Assembly: GCA_963736575.1 (NCBI GenBank) | Contig: CAVTPD010000001.1 | Span: forward strand, 2,294,001-2,358,000 | DNA from: CAVTPD01 sp963736575 | GTDB taxonomy: Bacteria; Bacteroidota; Bacteroidia; Cytophagales; JAAEPT01 | Length of the DNA: 64,000 nucleotides | Direction: 5' to 3' | In this document: positions 33,430-43,625 of the stretch, in pieces | Layout of the letters: each line of letters opens with the position of its first letter | Position numbering within the stretch: position 1 is the first letter of the stretch | Notes under the pieces: model-generated | Seen by the model: only the letters and a program-made list of their open reading frames with translations | What the model was told of the DNA's origin: nothing | The model's database searches: none | Program-made: the position numbers and the translations under genes

Positions 33430-35376
33430 TTAAATATCTACTTTCGCGTATTTCGCGTTCTTTTCAATAAAATCACGTCTAGGTGCCACTTCATCCCCCA
33501 TGAGCATGGAAAACAAATGATCGCATTCAACAGCGGATTCAATGGAAACCCGTTTTAAACTTCTAGTTTCAGGGTTCATGGTAGTTTCCCAAAGTTCTTC
33601 TGGGTTCATCTCACCAAGACCTTTATATCTTTGTACCGAAACTGAATCTTCTTTACCATTACCAAGTTCCTGAACATGAGCCATACGCTCTTCTTCTGTC
33701 CAGCAGTAACGCATCTCCTTACCTTTCTTTACCAAATACAGTGGTGGCAATGCAATATATAAATAGCCTTGATCTATAAGATCTCGCATATAACGGAAGA
33801 AGAAGGTTAAAATCAAGGTTCTAATATGGCTACCATCAATATCAGCATCCGTCATGATTATGATTTTGTGGTAACGTAATTTCTCCATGTTTAAGGCCTT
33901 TTCGTCGTCTTCTCTACCGAAGCGAACACCAAGAGCCGTAATCATGTTTTTAATCTCGTCGTTTTCGTAAATTTTATGTTCTTGCGCTTTTTCAACATTA
34001 AGGATTTTACCTTTTAATGGAAGAATAGCTTGGAATTTTCTCTCTCTACCTTGTTTTGCAGAACCACCTGCAGAGTCACCCTCTACTAGGTAAATTTCAC
34101 ATTGTGCGGGGTCTTTTTCAGAACAATCGGCTAATTTACCCGGTAAGCTTGTGCCATGTAATACGTTCTTACGCTGAACCATTTCACGCGCTTTACGAGC
34201 GGCTTGTCTGGCCTGAGCAGCAATAATTACTTTGTCTACAATTACTTTAGCTTCTTTTGGGTGTTCTTCTAGGTAACTGTTTAAAATCTCACCTACAGCA
34301 GTATCAACAGCACCTATTGCTTCTTTGTTACCAAGTTTAGTTTTAGTCTGCCCTTCAAATTGAGGTTCTGCTACTTTTATTGAAATAACAGCAGTTAGTC
34401 CTTCTCTAAAGTCGTCACCAGTTATTTCTACCTTCGCTTTAGTTAATAAACCGTTTTTATCGGCGTATGATTTTAACGTTCTTGTTAAGGCTCTTCTAAA
34501 ACCGGCTACGTGTGTACCCCCTTCGTATGTGTTAATATTGTTCACATAAGAGTATACATTTTCAGCGTACGATGTATTATAGGTTAATGCTACTTCAACA
34601 GGAACTTCACCTTCTTGTCTTTCTATATAGATTGGCTCGGGAAGTAACTTCTCTCTAGTTTCATCTAAATAAGAAACAAATTCTCTAAGTCCTCCTTCAG
34701 AAAAATACTCTGCTTTTTTAGTCTCTCCGTTATCCTCTATGGTACGTAAGTCTTCAAAAAAGACTCTAATACCCCTATTCAAATAGGATAGTTCTCTTAA
34801 TCGAGTAGCAACAGTTTCAAATTTGTATACGGTTTCCGTAAAGATGGAATCATCTGGCCAGAACTCAATTACAGTTCCGTGCTCATCTGTTGTTCCTATT
34901 TCTTTAATATCGCCCTGCGGAATACCTTTATGGTATTCTTGTTGAATGACTTTACCATTTCTGTGAACGGTTGCTAACAACTTCTTAGACAAGGCATTTA
35001 CACAGGATACCCCCACACCGTGAAGACCACCCGAAACTTTGTACGTATCTTTATCAAACTTACCACCAGCATGCAAAACAGTCATTACAACCTCTAATGC
35101 TGATTTTTGTTCTTTTTCGTGAAAATCAGTAGGAATACCCCTACCATTATCTTTCACTTTAACTGAATTATCTTTGTTGATTGTAACATGTATTTGGTCA
35201 CAATAACCACCCATAGCTTCGTCTATGGAGTTATCTACAACTTCCCAAATTAGGTGATGAAGACCTCTGATCCCAATATCACCAATGTACATTGCAGGTC
35301 TCTTTCGAACTGCTTCTAGGCCCTCAAGGACCTGAATATTACCGGCTGAATAATCTGCTTTGTTCTCTTCTGACAC
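33430..35376 (-). CDS. gyrB: DNA gyrase subunit B
   Basis: 648 residues, the usual length for GyrB of Bacteroidota. GHKL ATPase motifs EVVDNSIDEAMGG, DNGRGIP and GGLHGVGVSCVNALS; the transducer domain; and the TOPRIM domain with EGDSAGGSAKQGR and the metal-binding DADIDGSHIR. The QRYKGLGEMNPEELWETTM C-terminal signature is typical of GyrB. It introduces negative supercoils with GyrA (not in this window). ParE is the alternative, but the length and context favour GyrB. Confidence 0.93.
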   Translation of the reverse strand: MSEENKADYSAGNIQVLEGLEAVRKRPAMYIGDIGIRGLHHLIWEVVDNSIDEAMGGYCDQIHVTINKDNSVKVKDNGRGIPTDFHEKEQKSALEVVMTVLHAGGKFDKDTYKVSGGLHGVGVSCVNALSKKLLATVHRNGKVIQQEYHKGIPQGDIKEIGTTDEHGTVIEFWPDDSIFTETVYKFETVATRLRELSYLNRGIRVFFEDLRTIEDNGETKKAEYFSEGGLREFVSYLDETREKLLPEPIYIERQEGEVPVEVALTYNTSYAENVYSYVNNINTYEGGTHVAGFRRALTRTLKSYADKNGLLTKAKVEITGDDFREGLTAVISIKVAEPQFEGQTKTKLGNKEAIGAVDTAVGEILNSYLEEHPKEAKVIVDKVIIAAQARQAARKAREMVQRKNVLHGTSLPGKLADCSEKDPAQCEIYLVEGDSAGGSAKQGRERKFQAILPLKGKILNVEKAQEHKIYENDEIKNMITALGVRFGREDDEKALNMEKLRYHKIIIMTDADIDGSHIRTLILTFFFRYMRDLIDQGYLYIALPPLYLVKKGKEMRYCWTEEERMAHVQELGNGKEDSVSVQRYKGLGEMNPEELWETTMNPETRSLKRVSIESAVECDHLFSMLMGDEVAPRRDFIEKNAKYAKVDI

Positions 35377-35550
35377 GTTGATAACCTTATTGATTAATAG
35401 GTAAAAATAGCATTTTAATGGACAAAATACGATTATTAGTTATCCACAAAACCACCATTCAAACAGCAAAGACAATAGTAAGACTATTATTATAAATAGT
35501 TCTGGTTTTAATGTTGTGTTTTTGTTAAATTTAAATGAAAACTACGCTCT

Positions 35551-37728
35551 ATGAAAAAACTGTACATCTTTGCTTCACTTCTCTTCTTCTATTTTAATAT
35601 ACAGGCACAACAAACTTCTAAATACATTGTTGTTGATCAATTTGGTTACCGAACACAATCACAAAAAATTGCTGTTTTAAGAAATCCTCAAACGGGTTAT
35701 GATGCTAATGAGTCTTATACACCCAGCCAAACTTACCAAGTTATTAATAGAGCTACAGGAAACATTGTCTTTACTGGAACTCCTGATCTTTGGAACAACG
35801 CATTAGAAGATGCTTCTTCGGGTGATAAAGCATGGTGGTTTGATTTCAGTAATTTAGAAACTCCTGGTAATTATTACGTTTTAGATTTAGATAATAACCT
35901 TTGTTCTTTTGAATTTGAAATAGCCGACAATGTTTACGAAAACGTTTTAAAACAAGCTGTTAGAACCTTCTTTTACCAAAGAGTTGGTTTCGCTAAAGAA
36001 ACACCGTATGCCGAAGCTGGCTGGACAGATGGCGCTAGCCATATTGGAGCACTGCAAGATAAAAACAGCAGATATTACAAAACACCTAATGATGCTTCTA
36101 CCGAAAAAGATGTAAGCGGTGGCTGGTACGATGCCGGTGACTATAACAAATACACCAACTGGACTGCCGATTATGTGATTCAAATGTTAAAAGCTTACCA
36201 AGAACATCCAGATGGTTTTGGTGACGATTACAACATCCCCGAGTCTGGAAATGGAATGCCTGATATTCTAGATGAAGCTAAATGGGGTATGGATCACCTT
36301 CTCCGTTTACAAAACACAGACGGTTCTGCCATTGCTGTGGTTTCTTTATCGCATGATAGCCCCCCTTCTTCCGCTAACGGACAAAGTTTATACGGTGGTG
36401 TAAATACTTCCGCAACATTAAGCTGCGCGGGTGCTTTTGCTTATGGTGCAAAAATTTATGCCGACTTAGGTTATACTTCTTATTCCGAAATTTTAAAAAC
36501 AGCTGCTGAACTAGCTTGGGATTGGGCAGAAACCAACCCTGCAGTAATATGGAGAAATAACGACAGCGATTCTCCTTATAACTCTTCTGGAATAGGCTCT
36601 GGACAACAAGAAGTAGACGATTATGGACGACTCACAAAAAAATTAAGAGCAGCCCTTTATTTATTCGATTTAACAGGCGAAGAAGCTTATAAAACCTTCT
36701 TTGAAAGCAATTACACACAAGTTCATATGATTGCTTGGCCATATGTGTACCCTTATGAATTAGAAGAACAAGAGACGCTATTGCACGCTACAAAAATTAG
36801 TGGCATCACTAACAGCGTAAAAACCAACATTATCAATAAATACAATACATCCATCAACTCTTCCGATATAGGCTGGAAAGCATTTGACAACCAAGTTGAC
36901 CCATATATGGCTTTCTTAGATTCTTACACATGGGGAAGTAACAACATTAAAGCCAGACAAGGCTTGATGTATTACGATGTATTAGAATACAATCTAAATG
37001 CTAATAGAAACCTAGATGCTATCAACGCTTCTGAAAATTATATACATTACATACATGGGGTAAACCCCATGAATTTAGTTTACTTGTCTAACATGTATGA
37101 TCACAATGCTGAAAATTGCGTGAATGAATTTTACCATACATGGTTTACAGATAAAAGTGCGCTTTGGGACCGTGTGGGTGTTTCTACATTTGGGCCAGCA
37201 CCTGGTTTTTTAACTGGTGGACCAAACTCTGGTTATGACGTAGATGCGTGTTGCTCTTCCTCTTGTGGTGGCGCAGGAAATACTGCATTATGCACTTCTG
37301 AAGACATAACCCCTCCAAAAGACCAACCTGAACAAAAATCTTACAAAGATTTTAATACCAACTGGCCATTAAATTCTTGGTCGGTTACTGAAAATTCTTG
37401 CGGCTACCAGATAAATTATATCCGCTTATTGTCTAAATCTGTGACTGGTAAACTAGTTGACTGTAGCAACAACCAATGCGTGGTTACTGGTGGCGATGAT
37501 TACAAAATATCTGAAAGTTCAAACACTACTAGCCTCTACCCCAATCCTGCTAAAGAAACGGTTTTTATTCAGTCTGAAAAAGACATTAACCAATGGGAAT
37601 TAATTGATATTGATGGAAGAATGCTTAGCTATGGAAAAGGAAGTTCTATTAATATAATAGACTTAAAACCTGGGCAGTATTTTGTAAAAATCAACAAAGA
37701 AAAAACGTTAAAACTTATTAAAGAATAG
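35551..37728 (+). CDS. GH9 endoglucanase with T9SS C-terminal sorting domain
   Basis: 725 residues: signal peptide (MKKLYIFASLLFFYFNIQAQ), an N-terminal Ig-like domain of the CelD type (YIVVDQFGYRTQSQKIAVL, about 25-130), then the (alpha/alpha)6 GH9 domain with catalytic Asp194/Asp197 in GGWYDAGDYNKY and the proton-donor candidate Glu614 in SWSVTENS. The last 65 residues (SLYPNPAKETVFI to GQYFVKINKEKTLKLIKE) are a type A T9SS sorting domain, so it is exported by the type IX system and either released or attached to the surface. A cysteine-rich loop (CCSSSCGG) precedes Glu614. It would hydrolyse beta-1,4-glucans. Confidence 0.93.
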   Translation: MKKLYIFASLLFFYFNIQAQQTSKYIVVDQFGYRTQSQKIAVLRNPQTGYDANESYTPSQTYQVINRATGNIVFTGTPDLWNNALEDASSGDKAWWFDFSNLETPGNYYVLDLDNNLCSFEFEIADNVYENVLKQAVRTFFYQRVGFAKETPYAEAGWTDGASHIGALQDKNSRYYKTPNDASTEKDVSGGWYDAGDYNKYTNWTADYVIQMLKAYQEHPDGFGDDYNIPESGNGMPDILDEAKWGMDHLLRLQNTDGSAIAVVSLSHDSPPSSANGQSLYGGVNTSATLSCAGAFAYGAKIYADLGYTSYSEILKTAAELAWDWAETNPAVIWRNNDSDSPYNSSGIGSGQQEVDDYGRLTKKLRAALYLFDLTGEEAYKTFFESNYTQVHMIAWPYVYPYELEEQETLLHATKISGITNSVKTNIINKYNTSINSSDIGWKAFDNQVDPYMAFLDSYTWGSNNIKARQGLMYYDVLEYNLNANRNLDAINASENYIHYIHGVNPMNLVYLSNMYDHNAENCVNEFYHTWFTDKSALWDRVGVSTFGPAPGFLTGGPNSGYDVDACCSSSCGGAGNTALCTSEDITPPKDQPEQKSYKDFNTNWPLNSWSVTENSCGYQINYIRLLSKSVTGKLVDCSNNQCVVTGGDDYKISESSNTTSLYPNPAKETVFIQSEKDINQWELIDIDGRMLSYGKGSSINIIDLKPGQYFVKINKEKTLKLIKE

Positions 37729-37766
37729 TCGTTTTATTAAATACCGGCAGTATCCATAAAACACAA

Positions 37767-37799
37767 AACCAGTAACGCTAATTGTTACTGGTTTTTTTA
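37767..37799 (+). terminator. Terminator of the GH9 gene
   Basis: AACCAGTAAC pairs with GTTACTGGTT around a 7-nt loop, followed by a T-run. It may also act on the convergent cupredoxin-like gene. Confidence 0.85.
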
Positions 37800-37836
37800 T
37801 GCGCTTTAGTTGTTGAACCCTAAAACTATCTAAAAA

Positions 37837-38286
37837 TTATTTCACCGTTAATTTATACTGAGGTGTAGAATTTAATGGGCAAAAATACAAGTACTCTCCT
37901 TTTTCCAATTTAACGGGTTTTGTAGAGCTTGCTGTTTGTCCGTCTGCAATGGCCGAAGTTAACATAGCATCCGAAATCCAATCTTCTTGTTGTAAACCTT
38001 CTTTGGCAGGCGCTAAAACAAAAGCTACCTCTTTATCTATACCTTTATTTGTTACTTCAAAAGTATAGGTACCTTCTTCCAAAACCAGTTCTTCGGTAGT
38101 AAATGCACCTGGTATTTCTTCTAACTGAATAACTTTAACTTGTTCAGCTGGTTCTTCTACAGCAACTTCTTCTACTTTAGTTTCTTCCATTGGCTTTTCT
38201 GTATCTGTTTCCGAAGAAGTTGATCCACATGAAGCCAAAAACAATGTTGCTACTAATGAAGTAATAATGAGTAATTTCTTTTTCAT
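37837..38286 (-). CDS. Cupredoxin-like lipoprotein
   Basis: 149 residues: a lipoprotein signal (MKKKLLIITSLVATLFLASCGS), a Glu/Val-rich linker (about 25-60), then a beta-sandwich with FEVTNKGIDKEVAFVLAP and the C-terminal loop YLYFCPLNSTPQYKLTVK. The His/Cys/Met copper set of true plastocyanins is incomplete (Cys present, usual His residues not obvious), so metal binding is uncertain. Likely a periplasmic or outer-membrane-anchored protein of the cupredoxin fold. Confidence 0.7.
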   Translation of the reverse strand: MKKKLLIITSLVATLFLASCGSTSSETDTEKPMEETKVEEVAVEEPAEQVKVIQLEEIPGAFTTEELVLEEGTYTFEVTNKGIDKEVAFVLAPAKEGLQQEDWISDAMLTSAIADGQTASSTKPVKLEKGEYLYFCPLNSTPQYKLTVK

Positions 38287-38478
38287 ATTGGTTTTGATTA
38301 ATTATAAGATGTCTGCAGGTAAGCGCTACTGGTTTTAACATTTTAACAAATCAAAGACAGTATATATAGCTTCATTAAAATGCTTATTTACATGGCTAAT
38401 GGTTACCAGTTCTTTCAATTTAAAAACTGAATAAACGAAGCCCCAAACGACTTCATTTATTCAGAAAAAACAACGTAT

Positions 38479-39222
38479 TTATGCGGGCATATATTTGCCA
38501 AATTCGCCTTCTACTGCTTTAGGGTTTTGCAAATAATATGGACCTGCTTGCACAGAAGCATTATCCGGAAAAATATCTTCTGCTCCGTTTTCAAGTCCAT
38601 CTACTAAAGCTTTGGCCACATTAACGGGCGTATCTTTATCCATTTCCATAGAAGCCGTCATTTCTGTATCTATAGGCCCTGGATAAACACCCGATACCAA
38701 AACGTTGTCATTGGCTAATTCGGCACGTAAACCTTGCGTAATGCTATGTACTGCTGCTTTACTTACTGAATAGGTACCAATTACAGGCATATTACCTAAA
38801 CCAGCAAGTGAAGAAAAGTTAGCAATAGCGGTTGCTGTACTTTTCTTTAACGTTGGAATGAAGGCATGAGTCAGTTTTAATAAACCATACACATTCACTT
38901 CAATATTATCGGTCAATTCTTTAAGGGCTTGTACCGAAAGCATAGTTGTGCCTAATAAAACCCCTGCGTTATTGATTAAAATATCGGTATCGTTTGCCAA
39001 TTCGGCAGCTGCTTTAATTGATTGATCGTTTGTTAAATCCAGCGTTACGGGAATTAATCTATCACCATATTTCTCTTTTAGATCCGAAAGTTTTTCAGGA
39101 TTACGTGCGCCTGCATACACTTTTGATGCACCGCGTTCTAAAAGTTCAATAACTGTAGCTCTACCAATTCCTCTGTTTGCTCCACTTACGAAAGCTGCTT
39201 TTCCATTTACTTTTACCTGTGT
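38479..39222 (-). CDS. Short-chain dehydrogenase/reductase
   Basis: From ATG 39222 (MTQVKVNGKAAFVSGANRGIG) about 247 residues. Rossmann motif GANRGIG, NNAG, catalytic Ser in ANFSSLAGLG and YSVSK (Tyr-x-x-x-Lys). NAD(P)-dependent oxidoreductase of unknown substrate. It is divergent from a LysR regulator with about 97 bp between starts, the classic arrangement for LysR control. Confidence 0.88.
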   Translation of the reverse strand, partial: TQVKVNGKAAFVSGANRGIGRATVIELLERGASKVYAGARNPEKLSDLKEKYGDRLIPVTLDLTNDQSIKAAAELANDTDILINNAGVLLGTTMLSVQALKELTDNIEVNVYGLLKLTHAFIPTLKKSTATAIANFSSLAGLGNMPVIGTYSVSKAAVHSITQGLRAELANDNVLVSGVYPGPIDTEMTASMEMDKDTPVNVAKALVDGLENGAEDIFPDNASVQAGPYYLQNPKAVEGEFGKYMPA

Positions 39223-39266
39223 CATAGCTTTTTTGATTTTTGTATGACCCAAACATAAACAAGTAG

Positions 39267-39321
39267 TGATATTATATGAAACGGTAAAATTTACAGTATG
39301 ATATTATTATATTTATATCAT
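39267..39321. promoter_or_regulatory. Candidate LysR-type operator in the divergent SDR/LysR gap
   Basis: TGATATTAT occurs at 39267-39275 and again at 39299-39307, 32 bp apart (about three helical turns). The second copy is part of an inverted repeat ATGATAT (39298-39304) and ATATCAT (39315-39321) that runs into the LysR start codon. This fits autoregulation plus control of the divergent SDR gene. Confidence 0.45.
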
Positions 39322-40219
39322 GGTAAATTTAGAATGGTTTAGAAGTTTCCGGGCAGTATACAAAACGAAGTCGTTAAGTAAAGCATCTGAGCTATTGATG
39401 ATTAGCCAGCCTACTGTAAGTCAACACATTGCTGCACTAGAGAACCAAATGGGGCAAAAATTATTTACCCGAAAGTCTAAAGGCGTAATAGAAACCGAAG
39501 AAGGAAAGTTGCTAAACACCATGGTTTCCGGTTTGTTAGAACAATTAGAGATTGTTGAAGACAAAATAACGAACTCCAATTCAGATGTAAAAAAAATCCT
39601 TAAAATAGGGGTTTCACCTCATTTATATAAATCTATTTTCTGCAAACATATACCCAATTTAGGCGAGCATGTACATGTTACTTTTGGAACCAAACAAGAA
39701 CTAAAAACACTGGTTGAAAACGGAACAATATATTGTGCTTTGGTTACCGAAGAAATGAACACCTTCGATTTAATATGTGATCATATTTACGGACAAGGTT
39801 TAGTACTAGCCGCTAGCAATGACATTAATTTAGAAGAATTTGAAGAAGCTTTTAAAAACAGCGTTGTAGAAGCTGAACTTTGGCTTAATAAGCAAATATG
39901 GTATTCTCACGACGCCAACACTAGTTTTATTAAAAACTATTGGCTTTTGGCATTAAACAAAAAACGACCTACTATAATACCCAATTACATTATTCCCAAT
40001 GAACATGAGGTTTTGTATCAATTGTCTAGAAACACAGGGGTTTGTGTATGTTCTCATTCCACACTAATTCCTTTTAAACGCGCAGGAACTTTACAGTCTA
40101 CCAATATCACCAACATAAAGTGGCGAGACTTGTATTTAATTAGTAATAAGAAACTCTATCAAAAAGAGAAAACACAACTGGTTTTAGATACCATTAGACG
40201 TGACATTACTTGCATCTAA
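39320..40219 (+). CDS. LysR-family transcriptional regulator
   Basis: 299 residues, the usual length. Winged HTH at the N-terminus: FRAVYKTKSLSKASELLMIS then QPTVSQHIAALENQMGQKLF. The effector-binding domain follows (about 90-295). It probably controls the divergent SDR gene and itself. It ends 5 bp from the convergent phosphatase gene. Confidence 0.92.
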   Translation: MVNLEWFRSFRAVYKTKSLSKASELLMISQPTVSQHIAALENQMGQKLFTRKSKGVIETEEGKLLNTMVSGLLEQLEIVEDKITNSNSDVKKILKIGVSPHLYKSIFCKHIPNLGEHVHVTFGTKQELKTLVENGTIYCALVTEEMNTFDLICDHIYGQGLVLAASNDINLEEFEEAFKNSVVEAELWLNKQIWYSHDANTSFIKNYWLLALNKKRPTIIPNYIIPNEHEVLYQLSRNTGVCVCSHSTLIPFKRAGTLQSTNITNIKWRDLYLISNKKLYQKEKTQLVLDTIRRDITCI

Positions 40220-40224
40220 TAACA

Positions 40225-41871
40225 CTAAACCTCTACCCCCATTACACATACATCATCAAGTTGATTTTCGCTGCCTTTCCATTCATCAAAATAGCGATCT
40301 AAGTGGTATTTCATTTCACTCATGGATAATTTACTGTATTGTACCAGCAACGTTTTAAATGCTTTCTTCATTAATTTACGTCCTTTCTCACCACCAAACT
40401 GATCTATATAACCATCTGTAAATAAATACAGTTTATCGCCTTTTAATAATTCCATTTCATGTAAACAGAAGTCTTTCATGTTATCTTGGTATCCTATGGC
40501 TTGCCGGTCTGCTTTTAGTTCTAACAATTCTCCATTACGGATGATGTACAAATTGTTGTGCGCCCCAGAAAACTGAAGCATATTTTTACTTTTGTCTATT
40601 CGGCATAAAGAAATATCCATACCGTCTTTACGGTTATCTTCTTTACGGAAAGCTTTAACAATTTTCTCCCGAAGTTTATTCAGAATTTCATCGGGTCTAT
40701 TTAGGCCAAAATCGTTTAAAGAACTATTTAATCCGTTAATGCCCATCATACTAATCATAGAGCCCGGTACGCCATGCCCCGTACAATCGGCTACGGCCAA
40801 GTAAATGTTTTCGTCTTTTTCGTGACACCAATAAAAATCCCCACTTACAATATCTTTAGGACGATAAATTACAAAAACATCGTTCACATAAGCACTTAAG
40901 GCGCTTTCTGTTGGCAACATAGACTGCTGTATTTTCTGGGCATAATTAATACTATCAAATATCTGATTGTTCTTAAACTCAATCACTTGTTTTTGGTTTA
41001 TGATACGTACTCTATCTCTACGGATTAAAATCATACCTATAGAAACGGTAAATGCCAATAATGCCAAGATAGAAACACTAACCCAAAGTGTTTTAGCTTC
41101 GGCAGCTAAAACCATTTGCGCCGCTTTTTCTTGCTGAATTTGGTTTTTTTGCTCCTGAATGGTAAGTGTATTTAGCTTTTCAGTTTTTTGCAATAATTCT
41201 ATATACGCCAAATTGTTACGGTGATTTTCGGCTTCTTTATATTGTTCTGCTTCTGGATAATTTTCCATAAAATGCTCGTATACTTCTATGGTATTTTCAT
41301 GCAAGGCTTTTTCAAAAGCCAATTCGTCTCGTAAGGTAATTACCGATTCTAATTCTGGGTTCTCTGGATTATTGATGATAAATTCTTCCAGCTTATTTAA
41401 GTCTTCGCTTTGTAAAATATCCCTTAATTCTTTGTCGGCCATTAAGGATTGAGCATAACTGCTTAAACTAGAATTAGGATGTTTGTTAGCAAATTTATTC
41501 AGTTCCTCTTCTGTCTTTTTATTAAGCACGTGTACATAACGTTTTTCAATCTGGGCTTTTAAAACATACACTTCATCGGGGTGAATACCTTTAGGATCTT
41601 CTCCGTTTTTGTTTAATGCTTTTTCGGCCAATAAAATCTGTTCAAAAGCATTTTCCACAAAGGCTAATTGTTCCGAAGATTCAAACAATAATTTGGCTTT
41701 TAAATACAGAAAATTATAATCTTCTGGGGCGTTAAATAACTCCTCATCCACCAGCTTTTCAGCTTTAGCATAATCTTCTTTTTCAATAATTTTTAAAACT
41801 CTTTTTACCGAGGCGGCATTAACAAACTGACTTGCCATAAGGAAGCAAATAAGGAACATAATTTTAAACAT
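40225..41871 (-). CDS. Membrane-bound SpoIIE-type (PP2C-like) serine phosphatase, copy 1
   Basis: 548 residues: signal peptide (MFKIMFLICFLMASQFVNA), a periplasmic helical repeat region resembling TPR-like modules (about 20-240), one membrane span (TLWVSVSILALLAFTVSIGMI), a short coiled coil, then a cytosolic SpoIIE phosphatase domain with IVSGDFYWC, AVADCTGHGVPGSM, DGMDISLCRID and FTDGYIDQFGG (metal-binding Asp residues). It would dephosphorylate Ser/Thr, perhaps of an anti-sigma-factor antagonist, in response to a periplasmic signal. It is a paralogue of the next gene upstream. Confidence 0.88.
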   Translation of the reverse strand: MFKIMFLICFLMASQFVNAASVKRVLKIIEKEDYAKAEKLVDEELFNAPEDYNFLYLKAKLLFESSEQLAFVENAFEQILLAEKALNKNGEDPKGIHPDEVYVLKAQIEKRYVHVLNKKTEEELNKFANKHPNSSLSSYAQSLMADKELRDILQSEDLNKLEEFIINNPENPELESVITLRDELAFEKALHENTIEVYEHFMENYPEAEQYKEAENHRNNLAYIELLQKTEKLNTLTIQEQKNQIQQEKAAQMVLAAEAKTLWVSVSILALLAFTVSIGMILIRRDRVRIINQKQVIEFKNNQIFDSINYAQKIQQSMLPTESALSAYVNDVFVIYRPKDIVSGDFYWCHEKDENIYLAVADCTGHGVPGSMISMMGINGLNSSLNDFGLNRPDEILNKLREKIVKAFRKEDNRKDGMDISLCRIDKSKNMLQFSGAHNNLYIIRNGELLELKADRQAIGYQDNMKDFCLHEMELLKGDKLYLFTDGYIDQFGGEKGRKLMKKAFKTLLVQYSKLSMSEMKYHLDRYFDEWKGSENQLDDVCVMGVEV

Positions 41872-41941
41872 ATCTCGCAGCTTTTGGTACTAACTATTCC
41901 AAAAACCGTGCTAAAAATCATGTACTAAATATCAAAAATAA

Positions 41942-43594
41942 TTACACGGTTATTCCTAGTACACAAATATCGTCTAATTGGTCATAATCGCCCTTCCAAA
42001 GCTGGAATTCAGAATTTAGTCGTTCTTTAATTTCGGGCATAGAACTATCTTTCAACGAAAATAATAAGTTTTTAAACGCTTTTTTCATGTACTTTTTACC
42101 TTCTTCTCCACCAAATTGATCTACATAACCATCTGTATACATAAAAAGCTTATCTCCTTTCTGTAATTGGAAATCATGTAAGGTAAAAGGCTCCATTTTA
42201 AAATGGAAACCTATGGGTTGTCTATCGGCCTTAATTTCTATCTGTTCTTCACCACGTAAAATATACAAACCGTTAAACGCACCCGAAAACTGAAGTTCTA
42301 AGGTTTTTTTATTAATTCGGCATAAAGAAATATCCATACCGTCTTTACGGCTTTTGTTCTTGTCTTTAAAGGTGTAAAGAATTTCTTCTCGCAGTTTATC
42401 CAACAATTTATTTGGTTTTCGGAAACCATAATCATTTAGTGCACTGCTTAAACCGTGTACTCCCACCATGCTAATCATAGACCCGGGAACACCATGCCCG
42501 GTACAATCGGCAACAGCCAAATAGTATTCCTCTTCTTTTTCTATAAACCAATAAAAATCACCACTTACTACATCTCTGGGCACATAATAAACCATTAAAT
42601 CATCTACAACTGCTTTAATTTTTTCTTCAGCCGGAAGCATAGAACGCTGCAACTGTTCTGCATACCGAACACTGTCCATAATATGCCCGTTCTTTTCTTC
42701 TATTTGCTTTTTTTGTTCTAAAATCCTAGACTGATCTCTTTTAATTAATACAATACCCACCACAAAAGAACCGATTAACAAAACCATAAAACCAATAGTC
42801 ACCCACATGGTTTTTCGTTGTGCTTGTAAGGCCTTTACTTCTGCTTTTTCTTTTTCAGAATTAGCTTTATGTTCTTTAATCTTCAATTCACTGAGTTCAT
42901 CTTTTTCTACTAAAAGTTCTATTCTGGCCAAATTATTCCGGATTCTTTTGGCTTCCTGTACTTGCCTAGAATTTGGGTAATTTTCTATGTAATAATCTAT
43001 GGCGTCCAAAGTATTGCAGCACAAAGCATCTTCAAACACCAATTCATTACGCATCTCAATTACTTGATCTATATGTTCGTGGTTTTGGTGGTGTTTAATA
43101 AAACTATCTAGTTGTATTAAATCATGGTTCGATAAAATTCGTCTTAACTCTTTATCGGTTTTAATGCTTTTGGCTTTAAAGGCTAATTCTGAATTGGGGT
43201 AATGCGCCACAAAAAACTGCAATTGATCTCTGTCCATTTGGTACAAGAGCGGCAAATAACGGTTTTCAATTTCTTGCTTCAGAATCATTATATCATGCAA
43301 GGAAATCTTATGTTCGTTGCTGTTTTTGTATAACTTTTCGGCCTCTATAATATCCCTAAAAGCTTTTGGGACATCATAAGCCGAAAATTCTACTCTGGAA
43401 TACAACAACGCTTCTAGGTAATACCATTCATAACCGAAATCACCAGAATGACGGTGGTCACCAATTAACTTAAAGGCTTTAGAATATTCTTGATTATCTA
43501 TATAATTGAACGTTTTATTAACCCCACTGAAGATAGTAAAACTGAAAAGTGCTGTTAAAATAATAACTTGCAGTAGCGTTGATAGCGGTTTCAA
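41942..43594 (-). CDS. Membrane-bound SpoIIE-type (PP2C-like) serine phosphatase, copy 2
   Basis: 550 residues with the same architecture as the 40225-41871 product: N-terminal hydrophobic segment (LLQVIILTALFSFTIFSGV), periplasmic repeat region, membrane span (MWVTIGFMVLLIGSFVVGIV), and SpoIIE domain with VVSGDFYWF, AVADCTGHGVPGSM, DGMDISLCRIN and YTDGYVDQFGG. The catalytic halves are much more alike than the periplasmic halves, suggesting duplication followed by divergence of the sensor. The gap between the two is 70 bp. An AraC regulator starts divergently 31 bp upstream. Confidence 0.88.
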   Translation of the reverse strand: MKPLSTLLQVIILTALFSFTIFSGVNKTFNYIDNQEYSKAFKLIGDHRHSGDFGYEWYYLEALLYSRVEFSAYDVPKAFRDIIEAEKLYKNSNEHKISLHDIMILKQEIENRYLPLLYQMDRDQLQFFVAHYPNSELAFKAKSIKTDKELRRILSNHDLIQLDSFIKHHQNHEHIDQVIEMRNELVFEDALCCNTLDAIDYYIENYPNSRQVQEAKRIRNNLARIELLVEKDELSELKIKEHKANSEKEKAEVKALQAQRKTMWVTIGFMVLLIGSFVVGIVLIKRDQSRILEQKKQIEEKNGHIMDSVRYAEQLQRSMLPAEEKIKAVVDDLMVYYVPRDVVSGDFYWFIEKEEEYYLAVADCTGHGVPGSMISMVGVHGLSSALNDYGFRKPNKLLDKLREEILYTFKDKNKSRKDGMDISLCRINKKTLELQFSGAFNGLYILRGEEQIEIKADRQPIGFHFKMEPFTLHDFQLQKGDKLFMYTDGYVDQFGGEEGKKYMKKAFKNLLFSLKDSSMPEIKERLNSEFQLWKGDYDQLDDICVLGITV

Positions 43595-43625
43595 TAGTAG
43601 TTAGTATAAATGGTTAATTAAACTC

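Noticed and set aside
33430..35376. Topoisomerase IV ParE as the identity of the GHKL-TOPRIM gene
   Set aside because: Length and the C-terminal QRYKGLGEMNPEELWETTM signature favour GyrB.
37837..38286. True plastocyanin/azurin
   Set aside because: The fold fits, but the full His/Cys/His/Met copper set is not visible, so only a cupredoxin-like fold is claimed.
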